64,000 nucleotides of DNA from Penelope pileata (lineage: Eukaryota; Chordata; Aves; Galliformes; Cracidae). Numbering within the stretch: position 1 is the first letter of the stretch; every line of letters begins with the position of its first letter. Where the stretch lies: contig WBMW01003931.1 of NCBI GenBank assembly GCA_013396635.1, positions 742,810 through 806,809 of the forward strand. The letters are read 5' to 3'. Positions 25,977 through 37,305 of this stretch are shown here, one piece after another. A program made the position numbers and the translations under genes. The notes under the pieces were generated by a model that was not told the DNA's origin, ran no database searches, and saw nothing but the letters and a program-made list of their open reading frames with translations.

Positions 25977-28900
25977 TTAAATAGCAGGGAGGAGTTTCTG
26001 GAAGAACCTGTACCAAAGAATAATGCTGACTAGGTGCACGGTCACTTTTTGAGATCAGTTTATATACCAGCTGAAGGGAAACTGTCCTATGGCAAAGACA
26101 ACACAAAGCGCAATACAACACATAACGTTACAACAAAGATGATGCTAAATACAGTTGTAGACAATTTTAAGCATTACTAAGTAATATCAAAAGCATGAGA
26201 GTGGGGGAGACAAGAGGAAGAAGGAGTGAGCCTAGGTGGGACACAATGAAAAGGTATGATAACTCTCAATAGGTATTTGCAGGGCACATGCATCAGCGAG
26301 GTAATTTGTTCAGACTGATTCAACGAAATGTGGCTGGAAGAAGGAGCACGAGAATTTAGCTTGGAGCTCAGGATGTGTTTCTGAACTGTGAAGTGTACCA
26401 GATTGCAGAGCAGCCCACCACAGAAAATGTCAGGAACTCCAGGGCTTGAGTCATTCAAAAACTGACTGGGCAAAATCACCCAGGAGTAACCTGCAGGCAG
26501 CGCAGTCGCTGGCTGTAAATTATCGTAACTCAGATACAACAGTCAGCCAGTCAGCTGCAGGCATACAGACTGGGGGACACAGCCCCAGAGCTCCACATCT
26601 CAATGCACCAAAGCCAAACACTGCATTGGTGCAAGCTGGTGCTGCCCCATCCCCACCGCCGAGTGACCCTGTGTGGATTTATGCTAGAAGAGAACCTGGC
26701 CCAAATGCCCTGACCTCCAGGCTAAAACAGCTCCAAGATCTCTCAGTGCTCCAGGGCAGTAAATACTCTGTTTTAGCTGTTAGACTTTCGTAATCCGCCT
26801 GGGCAGCGATTAATTTACCAGCTCACGCTTGCTGACAGCAATCCTCCAGGGCACAGAGCCCCCCGTAAGTTCTGCGTCATTCAGGCTGCAACCCGTTCTG
26901 CAGATGTGGTGGCCTTTTAATCTGAGGGCCTGATAAAAGCCCAGCCTACGCACAGACTTTCCCTGCTTCCAGCAGATCATGTTCCAAAAGTGGATATGGT
27001 TGTTTCAAACGTGAGGCTGCAAGGAGGCTTTCTGATGTTGATTTGGCTACGTTTATTCTGGAAGGAAAGGGTCCACAAGACACTGGTATGCAAACAATTG
27101 GAGTTTCAGTTCCCACGACTCCTTGTTTTGCACAATTTTTTTGCATACTGATACTGTGTATAAATTCTGTAAATTCACCCCCCAAAACACTGAGATAAAC
27201 TGTTATCTTGCCTTCTTGTTGTGTACTAACTTTCCAATAAAATGCTCCAACAAGTTCAGAGCAGCGTCTTGGTGGTCTCACTGAAACACATCAGTGTTTC
27301 AAACAGCGATGAAATTGCCCTTGGTTGAAATTATTTCCTTTATGCACGAGGAGCTGAAAAGCCAAAGCTATCTAAAATGCGACCCCATGTTTAGGGCAGC
27401 CACACCACTGATTTTCGCGGTACTGAGCATTTCATAGCACAGTATCTTGTCCCACCTCCTGCTGAATTACTTAATTTTTAGTTTTTAGTGTTTAGGTTTT
27501 TTTAGTTTTAGTTTAGGTTTTTAGTGTTTGGTAAGCCCTGAAAATGAGACCTGGCATCTGTCATTTGCCCAATACTCCCTAAGAACTGTGTGGAGTAACG
27601 CGGATGAGTGCCCCAGACAGCAGCCTTGTTTCTCTCACTTCCCTGAATACAATCCATTACTCCAGATCAAGGCCGTTTCTTCATGTGCATATACAGAACT
27701 TCACAATGTTTGTGTGTTTGCAGACGGACCCAAATTTAGGTTACCCAGAACGATACTAATAACTCCAGCAGAGTTTCTTCCAAAGCCACAGCCAACATGT
27801 AAGAAGAGAGGCCATCATTTCCAGTATGTTAAACTTACTCATCTAGCAGCGTCCCATAGGCAAACAAACATCTCCTGGATTCAGTAAACCAATTTCAGTG
27901 AAAGGATTGACTTTCTGAAAGAAAATGAAGGCTAATAGTATATATTTGCTGCAATGCTATTTTAAGACACTAATATTATAAATAAAGGGCAGAATTAAGT
28001 AGCCACATTGCATGCAGTACGCTTTATAAATGCACCATTCATCATCTCCTCCTCTATGTTACACTATATAGAGGAGCCCCTGCCATATTGTGGGTGTTTA
28101 TTATCTTTCAAAACTACTGACCTTGGCTACATTCAGTATGAAATGAGATCATGTGAGCCGCAAGCGGTCCGAGCACGAGAGCTTTTGTGCATGTGCCAGC
28201 CAAATAATTGTACGCATATATCCCTCTGTCCAAAGACATCAATCATTATAATATAATCAATCACAGTTCAGCTTTCAGATAATGTTGTCCTTTGATTCTT
28301 TTTTCCATACCACAGGTTTTACGGGTAGACCTTGACACCCTGTTCTAGGTGTGATGGATGACTTCAGGTTCACCAGTTCTTAGAGCTTAGGTCTGACTTA
28401 CCACATCTGAGTACTTCCAGGATTCTCAAACCAAGCATCCAAAAACTAAGCTGCTCAAAATCACTGGACTCTTTTGAAATCTTTGGTCCAGATGAACAGC
28501 TTTGAAAATGTCTAAATGTACAAGCTTGTAAACACACACGTGCACAGACAACTACACCATTTCGGGGGACATTCCTTCATCCTGAAGACCTGATGTGTGT
28601 TCGTGCCATGCCAACTGCTCGTGCCACAGCCCTCCTTCCTGAGGCCTGGGTCAGGCACTGCCTGAAGTGCCTCAGCAAGGAGAATTGCTCCTCTCAGCTG
28701 CTACTATCAACCCCAAAGAGATGGCAGCCCTGATGGCAACTCACCCCAGTGAAGGTCTAAACCAACCCCTGAGGTACCTACCTCAGACACTGGCTGTCTG
28801 GAGGACTGAGGTGACACGACTCCAAACTCTGAGGGAGTAAAACTATGTGGGACCAAATTGTGAACCCTTGGCACCATCCACGGTCTTAACAGACACACAA

Positions 28901-31900
28901 AAAAGCATCACAAGCAAATGGTGCTGGTGCTCGTGCAGCCTGTCCGTGTGGGAGGAAACAAGGAGGTTGCCCTGGGCTGATTAAAACCCTGCAGATCCGT
29001 GCAGGGAAGTTCTGCAGGCGTTGGGGTCTGCAGAGGGGCTCACGCTCCTCCCGCACATCTGGTGGAGCCGCAGCTGTGCGGCAGTGATCAATGTCAGAAT
29101 TTGCTGCTAGGTCTTGCTTCACAGACAGGGGTTAGAGTGGGCGTCGGGTCAAGGTTGGTTACAATGCGCCTTTCAAACTTTTATTGATTTCCTAATCTCT
29201 TCTTATGGAAAAAAAAGGGGGAAATTGAAGAATTTTGCTGCAAGCTCTACAAGCCTTATTTCCCGGAGATCTACCCACCCACGCCCACATACAGGGAGGG
29301 ATTTCTTCTCAGAGTGAAAAATGCCAGCCAATTTTCCCCCTAAAAGCATATCAGGAGTCAGCAATTTAAGGGCCTTGGGATGGAGAGACAGCCAAACTCA
29401 AAGCATAGGAGTGGGCCACCTCACTCATCCGCCTGGCTGAAGTACTGCTTGTTCATGCCCTAAAGCTCTGGTTCAGCTGGCACTTAAACGTGTGCCCTAC
29501 CTTATTAATTTGGGCTGTGTGGGATTAAACAAGCAGGTAAAATGAGTGCGTGCCTCAGGGCCTGGCTGAGCTGAGGTCCCCAGCGGGGAGCACCGCAGGC
29601 CCAGCTCCTGGCTGGATGGCTGCAAAGGGCATCGCCACACCTCGCCTCCTCGCCTCCCCTTGCAGAGGCCGAGGCTGCCAGATTTCCAGGGCTTTGGGGA
29701 GAAGTGGTGCAGAATTTGAGGAGCTGAAGTGAAAGGACTTGTAGGTAAGGGTACACAGAGAAATACCAAAATTACTGGATGGAAATACATCAGCAGAACT
29801 TTCTGCGGCCCAGCGGATGAGAGCCACTGCAGGCAAACTCTGCATGCGAAGAAGCAACTCGTGAGTCTGGAGAAAGGGCTTGGAAAGAACAGAAACAAAA
29901 GGATATGACTGATATGGGCAGGGAAGCAGTAAAATGAGAAACAATGAAAGAGGCAGCAGTAAAACATGCATCTGCCATTTAATCCGGGGTAAATACCCAG
30001 ATTAGTGACATCAGTTTCTGCTGTTTATTTGGAGCTTACTTTGGAGACATGTCTCCTAAAGCTAACGCAGCTGTGATATAGCCCAGTGGAAAGCAGAGCC
30101 CTGGGTTTATCCCAGCTATGGCTGTTCTTGTGAAGCACAGGCGACAGACAGAACAAAAGTTTGTTTGGTAAAGTTCTCTTTCCAGCCCTTGTGCCCTTAA
30201 AAAAGTGGGCATAAGCTGGCAGAGCAACGAAAATTCACAATTCCTCTTCGCAAACTTTTGTGTTGCTTTACAACCACTTGGTGCTTAGATGTGCTATGCT
30301 AGACATTCATGCTGTCCTGCTCTAGTTTTGGTCCAGTTACGGGGCGTTGACATCGGGATCCAGCAAAATAGCAGCGCTCGTCAAACCAGGTCTGCTGCAG
30401 GGGTTCAGTTATGCCATCTCACAGCTTTGTGCTGTTACAGGTCAAGCTGCACCAAGAGGACGAAGACAAAATGCTTTATCTGAGATGATGGGCTGGGACA
30501 AGAGCCTGAGAGGGGAGGCAAACAGGCACCACTGCAGCTGGAAGGGGCTTCTCCCACAGGAAAAGCAGCCATGTTACCAACCTCCATGGGTTCTCACCCT
30601 GGACAGATGTCTTCGCTTCCTCACAAAGGCTGGCTCTGGTTCGCTCATTTCCTAAAAATTATGAACAAACCCAATCCATGCAGAAAAATGACTTGCTGCT
30701 ATTCTGGCATTTAACTAGGCCAGCCCGGGAGAAATACTCCACCAGCCACTCACCTGATCCCGCCGTGGTGGTCATGTTCCTCGCGTAACCCCTTAGGAAC
30801 AAAGCTGTAAGGCGAGACACTTTAACAGGGCCGTTGATGTTCTAGAGATAAAGGCGTTAAGTTTCTGCCAGCTTTGTCGCTCTCAGGTAGGGAGCAGAGG
30901 GCTGCTCCGCTGTGGTTAAAGCATTACTCAACACCAGGGGCAGCTGGTATCCACTGAGGCACATGGAAAACCTGACGCCAAGCAAGTGGGGCTAATTAAC
31001 ACTCGTTTCTTAAATTAGAAGGCTCTTGATGGCTAATGTTTAAAAATAACACCCCAATGATATCTAAAAATAGCTGCTGCCGAGCCCCAGAGTATTCTGA
31101 CCTCCATTAAATTGGAAGTCCATTTCCCGTGACTGGTGGTGTAAATCACATTTACCTTTTATATCCTGTTCTCTCTGGGATTAGCTGCAAAGCCTAATGC
31201 CTGACCTTGAAAGCCTATTTGCAAACATACAAAAGTAACCTATAGCACTCTCCAGAGTGGTGTGCAATATTGGGGTTTAACGTGCGGACCGAGCAATTGA
31301 ATAGAGTGCGGCCTGGGCTTCCACTTATCTGCAGATGGGTGCAGGGAAGAATGCCAAGGGCACAGGGGTGGTCAGAGCAGGCAGGGACCAGGGACGTGAA
31401 AGGTGGTGCTGGGGATGGGGACTGGGATGGAGATGGGACCTCTACGGTCTCATCTCCAGGTTGCCCACAGATTTCCAGTGCAGCCGGGGCAGGTTCCTTG
31501 TCCTTGTGCCATGCCCCACAGCTCTGGCTCTGCCTGGTCCAGGTAGCTTTCTTAGACACAGAAATGATATGCCTCACAGGAAACAAAGAGTAATGCAAAA
31601 AAAACCACTGTTTAATTTTCCTTATGCTTAATATATGAAAAAAAAAAAAACCACTTTGGAAGACAAACATAGCTGGAGGTCTTCTAGAGCTCTTTGCCAA
31701 GCAAGTGCTGGGAACAGAAACCAAATGTTCAGTGCTGATGGAGACAAATGCTTGCTTTTGCTGTGCTCCTCCATGCTGCGCTTGGCCCTACGGTTTGCCC
31801 TGCCATGTTGCAGCACCCCGCGAGAGCTGTTAGAGAGAGCAGCAACCAACGCAATCGTCCCTGGCAGGACACAGAGAGACGCCGTGGCACCAACTAGAAC

Positions 31901-33280
31901 AAGGATTTGTAAGAGAAACCCTCTGAATTCTTCTCACTGCTTGCCAATTGGGCAAAGTACTGCCACAACCACGTATGACCGGTTATTTTCATTTAAGCAT
32001 TAGGTATAGAGCGTCTGAAAGGCCACCAAGTCCTAAAATGAGCCACACTAAAGCAAAGTTGGTCTTTAGTTTTGCAGGGGCCTGGTACTTCTCGTCAGAC
32101 CCCATCCAGTATCATGCTCCTCCCCACCCTATGTCTGCGCCTTGCAGATGCTCCCCACACGAGAGGGAAGGAGCGTGCCTGAGCGCAAGGCTCCCAGTCT
32201 GCGGGACTGCCCTGCCTGAGCCATGCACTCCCCATGCTGCTCGGATTTTTTCCTTTTTCTGGCACAAAGACTAAGGTGAATTCTCGGTTGTTCTGGGAAA
32301 AGATGCTTCACGTTTTTGTTATGCAGAGATCAGTGCATCTCATGATGTCATGCGGAGACAAAAACTGCCATCCCTCCTCATTAGTGAGATAAGGTGAACG
32401 TAAACCAGCTTTCGCTTTCCTCGCCCTGCATTATTTTGCTGTTCTAATGGCCTTCATTAGTCTCACCAGATGGTTTTCCTCCCTTTGCCTGCAAAGGCCC
32501 AGCCCTGCAAACACTTACTCTTTCTCCCACAAACATGCATTAGGTCTTTGCAGGATTGGAGCCTAGATTTGTTTCTGTTTCTGAATTCCAAGTTGGATTT
32601 TGATGCAACAGTTATTTCATATATTAAAATATCAGGTTTCTGCCCACACGCATAACGCGTGATGTAAAACAGACCTTTCAGGGCAGCCATTGGAAAAGGC
32701 CAATCAATCTGCGATTTATATCAAAGGAAGAGTTCCTGTTCCTTGCTTTTCAGCTGGAATTTATACGCGACAAAACGGTGAAGGTGTTGCTCCTCAGAAG
32801 CTCCGTGATGTACATCTGGTTTCACATGCTGTCATTCAGCCCACAACCTAAAATCACAAGCTGAGACTCCACAGAGGCTAATGAAAATTATTCCCCTTTG
32901 AGCTCCGTTATTAAAACGCAACCTCAAGAATTACTGGCAAGTCAGGAAAGAGGCTTTAATCCAATACTTGTTATCCTCTTCCACAGGTTTTAAATCACCC
33001 TCGTTGCTCCCCACTTCGAGCAAATACACCCTTATTGTTTTTGTAGTCCCGCTATGACCTTCTGGGAACGTTTTCATCGTGTAAAGCAACCTGCAGCTCC
33101 CTGCTTTATAAATCTCACTCATTCCAAGTGTTAACACTAGCTAATTCTCTGCTTTAGGAGGAAATCATGTTTGTTTTTTTGAAGAGTCTGCTGGGAAGGA
33201 GAATATTTGAATTTAAAATATTTTTTTCCATTTCATAAATTGTCTTGAGTTTTCTTCCCAGCGGGCAATAGAAGGCTGTT
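25977..33280. other. Noncoding DNA immediately upstream of CLDN14
   Basis: No exon recognised. The stretch from about 30,700 to 33,250 is rich in TTAAT/ATTA and CATTTAC-type motifs and poor in repeats. That would suit conserved regulatory DNA, but conservation cannot be tested from one sequence. Confidence 0.4.
27471..27531 (+). repeat. Degenerate TTTTAG/TTTAGG low-complexity tract
   Basis: About 60 bases made almost wholly of TTTTAG, TTTAGG and TTTTTAGTG units. The units vary in length, so it is an imperfect satellite-like patch, not a clean microsatellite. Confidence 0.7.
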
Positions 33281-33287
33281 TATATAA
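33281..33287 (+). promoter_or_regulatory. TATA-like box upstream of CLDN14
   Basis: The string TATATAAG lies about 290 bases before the CLDN14 start codon, in an otherwise mixed-composition stretch. If used, transcription would begin near 33,312 and run without an intron into the coding exon. This competes with a splice acceptor at 33,452-33,453. The match is to a short motif in AT-rich DNA, so chance is a real possibility. Confidence 0.25.
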
Positions 33288-33440
33288 GCGAAGAGGGAAG
33301 CTCACTTTCCCATTACTTCCACAAAAATACGATTAACAGCGATAACTATGCTAATTACCACACTAACTGCACTTGGAATGCACCTTACTGGCTGGAGAGG
33401 GAATGCTTTTGGGTAATAATTAACTCCTTTTTTCCTCAAT

Positions 33441-33453
33441 TACCTTTTATTAG
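33441..33453 (+). other. Candidate 3' splice site of the CLDN14 coding exon
   Basis: A pyrimidine-rich run (CTCCTTTTTTCCTC, then ACCTTTTATTAG) ends in AG at 33,452-33,453. Use of it would place 117 bases of 5' UTR before the ATG. Vertebrate CLDN14 genes carry upstream noncoding exons, so an acceptor here is expected. No cDNA is available to prove it. Confidence 0.45.
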
Positions 33454-33570
33454 GAGTGCGGAAGGTGTCAAAGTAAAACAGCTGCATATCTTCCAAGAAA
33501 AGCCCGTGTTTTCCGAAGGAATTCGAGCGGAGGTGCTTTATTAAGGGAACCGCTCAGGACAAACATTAGC

Positions 33571-34272
33571 ATGGCAAGCACGGCCGTTCAGTTACTCGGC
33601 TTCTCCCTCAGTCTGCTCGGCCTAATTGGGACACTAATTGCTACTATTCTGCCACACTGGTGGCGGACGGCGCATGTGGGCACCAATATTATAACAGCTG
33701 TGGCCTACATGAAAGGGCTCTGGATGGAGTGCGTCTGGCACAGCACCGGCATCTACCAGTGCCAAGTCCACCGCTCCCAGCTCGCGCTGCCGCGTGACCT
33801 CCAGGCAGCCCGTGCCATGATGGTAATTTCCTGTGTCCTTTCTGTGCTGGCATGCGTGATTGCCGTTGTCGGTATGAAGTGCACGCGCTGTGCCAAGGGG
33901 ACGTCTGCCAAAGCCTCCATTGCGGTCTCCGGGGGGATTGTTTTCATCCTGGCCGGTCTCGTTTGCCTGGTGCCCGTTTCCTGGACCACTAACAACGTCG
34001 TTACAGATTTCTACAACCCGCTGCTACCCCAGGGGATGAAGTTCGAGATAGGCCAAGCTCTCTACCTGGGCTTTGTCTCCGCATCACTGACCATCCTCGG
34101 GGGTGCCCTGCTCTGCACCTCAGGTCAGTGCGGCGCGAGCCAGGCCCCGCAGCAGCCTCACAGCGCGAGGACGGCTCCCGCCTGCAGACCACCAACCGCC
34201 TACAAGGGAAACCATGCTTCTTCCCTGACATCTGCTTCCCATAGCGGCTACAGATTGAATGACTATGTGTGA
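33571..34272 (+). CDS. CLDN14: Claudin-14, complete single coding exon
   Basis: Tight-junction membrane protein of 233 residues that seals the paracellular path and limits cation leak; in mammals it matters in cochlea and kidney, and human loss causes DFNB29 deafness (family knowledge). The frame shows four membrane segments at about residues 8-28, 82-102, 116-136 and 161-182. The first extracellular loop has the claudin signature: W30, GLW at 49-51, C54 and C64, with the conserved R81 at the end of the loop. A CxxC pair (C104, C107) follows segment 2 and is a likely palmitoylation site. The tail ends in DYV, a PDZ ligand for ZO proteins. Residues such as the HWWRTAHVGTNI stretch and the SGYRLNDYV end match claudin-14 rather than other claudins. 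The start ATG has A at -3 and G at +4. The protein is about six residues shorter than human claudin-14 (239), the difference lying in the cytoplasmic tail. Like its orthologues the coding region has no intron. It converges on CHAF1B about 17 kb away. Confidence 0.97.
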   Translation: MASTAVQLLGFSLSLLGLIGTLIATILPHWWRTAHVGTNIITAVAYMKGLWMECVWHSTGIYQCQVHRSQLALPRDLQAARAMMVISCVLSVLACVIAVVGMKCTRCAKGTSAKASIAVSGGIVFILAGLVCLVPVSWTTNNVVTDFYNPLLPQGMKFEIGQALYLGFVSASLTILGGALLCTSGQCGASQAPQQPHSARTAPACRPPTAYKGNHASSLTSASHSGYRLNDYV

Positions 34273-34461
34273 GTTCCCTGTGAGCCGCCTGCGGGACACA
34301 GCTGCTGTAGAATTTCTGTGCATGGCATAGGACAAAGCTAAGACGATTTTTAATTTATAAGGGTTACGACATAAAGTTTACCATTGTTCGCTTCTTCCTT
34401 CCCCTTCTTTCCACTGAAAGAAAGAATGTGAATGCAAAACTGCTCGCTTCAATGCATGGAA

Positions 34462-34467
34462 AATAAA
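34462..34467 (+). terminator. Candidate poly(A) signal of CLDN14
   Basis: AATAAA lies 190 bases after the CLDN14 stop codon and is the first canonical hexamer downstream. Later AATAAA copies exist in the AT-rich sequence (for example near 34,884), so longer 3' UTRs are possible. Confidence 0.5.
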
Positions 34468-37070
34468 AACAAGGAAACTGTGATACTCCACGGACTGCAA
34501 ATACCTGCCTACTTCAAGCTAGAGTTTTGCACACAGGCAGCTCAAGGGCAGTTTTACTAGAAGTGACGTTGGGGTTTGCAGTTTCTGCCCCGCAACAACC
34601 GTGAACTGGCCACAACTCCTTACTCGAACGGTGTTCCCACAGAAGACGCCGTTCTGCCTCAAACAGAGAACTCCATGGTAAGACATGGCAGTGATTTCCT
34701 CCTCAGTTTCTCGTTTCCATAATGCATGAGGTTTCATTATGACAAGGTAGTAGTTCTGACTTTTTTCTTTTTTTTGTTTGTAGTGTCTAGAAATACAAAT
34801 TTCATTGCTATTACAGCACGTGTATTTGAAAGTGTGTTGCAGCCAGTATTTTAAAATATACTGCAATGTTTTTACCTCATCAAAATAAAATTTTAGGACT
34901 TTTTTGAAAGAATGTGATTCACCATAATGGAAACAAACCATTTCAGTGGATCTGATGTAGGGTTTTAGAAATATCAGCAACTGAAAAAACTAGACATTGA
35001 TGTTAAACTTCTGTTAAAGGTGGAGAAAAAATAATTATCAGAATTTGTCACAGAATGGACATTTATTCTTTAGCAATTACAGCATTCTGAACAATCCATG
35101 GACTCTGCAGATCAGAAAAACAGTTTCTAGAACACTGTCCCCCAAATGCCATGTGATTAACATAATTTCCTAGGCTCGGTCCCAAGCGTTTTTTGCCTGG
35201 GGTCCTGACTGAAGATGCATTAAGGTTAATAAGAATATTTCCATCTACTCCAGCAGAATTTGGGGAAATTCTGTCCTGCCGGGCTTTGGCACACAAGGCA
35301 GCCTCAGCGCTGCAAGAGGTTACACCCAGGGACTGTAAGCGTTGCCTTTCATGAGGAATATAAGACAAAGATATTTACTTCGAAAATCCTGATAAGATGC
35401 AATAATTCCTCAGTGTATTCAAACAATTCAAAAAAAGAAATGTCCACTTTATGTTACACTGACGCTCTGCACAACACGTACTACATGACCTTGGTACAAA
35501 AGCACCAAACACACAGAACTCCTAGATTCCTGTTAGCCCCAGACAGCTGCATGTCCCTCTGGACCAACACATCAACATTTAATAGGGTTTAAAAAAAAAA
35601 AAAAAAAAAAAGTACTTCCAAAACTGTGAGGCAACTACAGGCAGAGCACATCGTCTGGCCAAACGCCTGTTTGCAGTCACGTTATCCCTGGGCAGCACCT
35701 CCAGAGCTGGGACTCTTTCAACACTTCCCCAGTTCTCACCCCAAACCTTCCTTTCTGTGCCTGATCACCTGCCTTTCCTTCAGGTCGATTTGAGTTGTGA
35801 CAGAGTACTTTTCGGCGTCGATGCAAGTTATCCACATCACGGCTTTTAAAAAATAAAACAGCATTTTTAAGCAATTTGCTGAGAGCAACGATCACAAACA
35901 GGATGAGGGACCACGCCTGGGCACCTGAGTGGTAAAAAACTCATGTTTTATTAACCGTAGATATTATGCATGATGTGAAAAAACGATTGTACAGAAACTG
36001 CACTAACACTGCAAACATCTTAATGACAGACTTGGAGATGCAAGGAATGGACAAGAACTGCTTTAGACAACGGATTCTTAGTTACGATGGAGTAACACTG
36101 CTCATAGTCCACTGCGCATTTTCTGGGATGCCTTTTCAGGAGGAAAGGTAGCCTAATAAAGGTGGCCAGCTACGTAGGGCTTTTTCTGTGTTTACATTAC
36201 AATAGATGTAGCCAAGTGATTATGATATCAACATTGAACAGGGGTTTTGGACAGCCATGAATGCTGGAACACAAGTCCAGGTCCGGGAAATGGGCCCGTG
36301 TGTCATTAGGCAGTATGTTTGCTATATACTGATAAATTATTTCACTTGCCAAGATGTTTGCGCAGTGGGAATACTCATGTGTAGTGCTATTCTTACTGCA
36401 CAAACTCCCAGCCAAATGGGTTACGTGACAGTAGTAAGAACAGTTTATAAAGTACTGGCAAAAATACCTGGAAGTGCTCTGATGTCAATAAAGAAAGCGA
36501 AATGGTTTATTTCACAGGGTGCTGTGAACCAGTGGATCCCATCCCCTGCTAGAACCAACATGTGTTTCTGCTGCTGCTTTTCTTTTTTTTTTTTTAAGCT
36601 GCCATTTGAAGCAAAAAGTCTTATCCATTCTAGCAGCGTGAAAGGCCTGGCAGCGAGCAGGCATGTCGCTGAGACCTCAGCCAAGAGCTGAATCCCCACC
36701 ACCCTTCCCTTGCTGAGTAACCCCTTGGTCATCAGCACTGCCCAACAGCAAAACCTGCCAGGGACACAGGCTGAGTTGCCTTGATATTATCTCATAGAAC
36801 ATGTTAAGTATGTAACTCTGGACAGAAGAGAAGAAAAACTTTCAGTTGCTGCTTGAAATGGGTTAAGGGTCCAAGGGAAGAAAATTCACCATTCTCTTGT
36901 GACTGAGCCTGTGGGATTAAAACCAAGAGCATTCTTGCAAAACAGTGTTCCACCAGCTCCCTCCATCTGCAAGAAAAGGATCTGGCCAGCAGGCTGTGAA
37001 AAGAGACTGGTGTCATGACATGAAGCCTGGGCTGGAGGCGGGCACAGGGGCAGACAAGGATGAGAGATAA
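34468..37070. other. Intergenic DNA after CLDN14
   Basis: AT-rich sequence after the CLDN14 poly(A) signal, perhaps including longer alternative 3' UTRs. It contains the A21 run but no exon or interspersed repeat that I recognise. Confidence 0.5.
35591..35611 (+). repeat. A21 homopolymer
   Basis: A run of 21 adenines about 1.3 kb after the CLDN14 stop. No retrocopied coding sequence or flanking direct repeat was recognised next to it, so it is listed as a simple repeat only. Confidence 0.9.
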
Positions 37071-37305
37071 GTTGCACCAGGGGAGGTTCAGGTTGGATAT
37101 CAGGAACAATTCCTTCTCAGAAGGAGTGGTCAGGCACTGGCACAGGCTGCCCAGGGAGGTGGTGGAGTCACCGTCCCTGGAGGTGTTCAGGAACCGTGGA
37201 GATGTGGCACTGAGGGACATGGTCAGTGGGCATGGGGGGGGTGGGCTGGCGGCTGGGCTGGGTGATCTTAGAGGTCTTCTCCAACCTCTGTGATTCTGTG
37301 ATTCT
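37071..37305 (+). mobile_element. CR1 LINE 3'-end fragment
   Basis: 5'-truncated CR1 tail beginning GTTGCACCAGGGGAGG and ending with two GATTCT(GT) terminal units. Same orientation and subfamily as the 10.3-kb copy. It lies in the CLDN14-CHAF1B intergenic interval. Confidence 0.95.

Noticed and set aside
31215..31724. 169-codon open frame on the - strand
   Set aside because: Composition follows local base content, opposing frames of similar length overlap it, and no motif or splice context supports it.
35591..35611. A21 run as the tail of a processed pseudogene
   Set aside because: No intronless gene copy or target-site duplication could be seen upstream; avian CR1 elements do not make poly(A) tails, so a simple repeat is the safer call.
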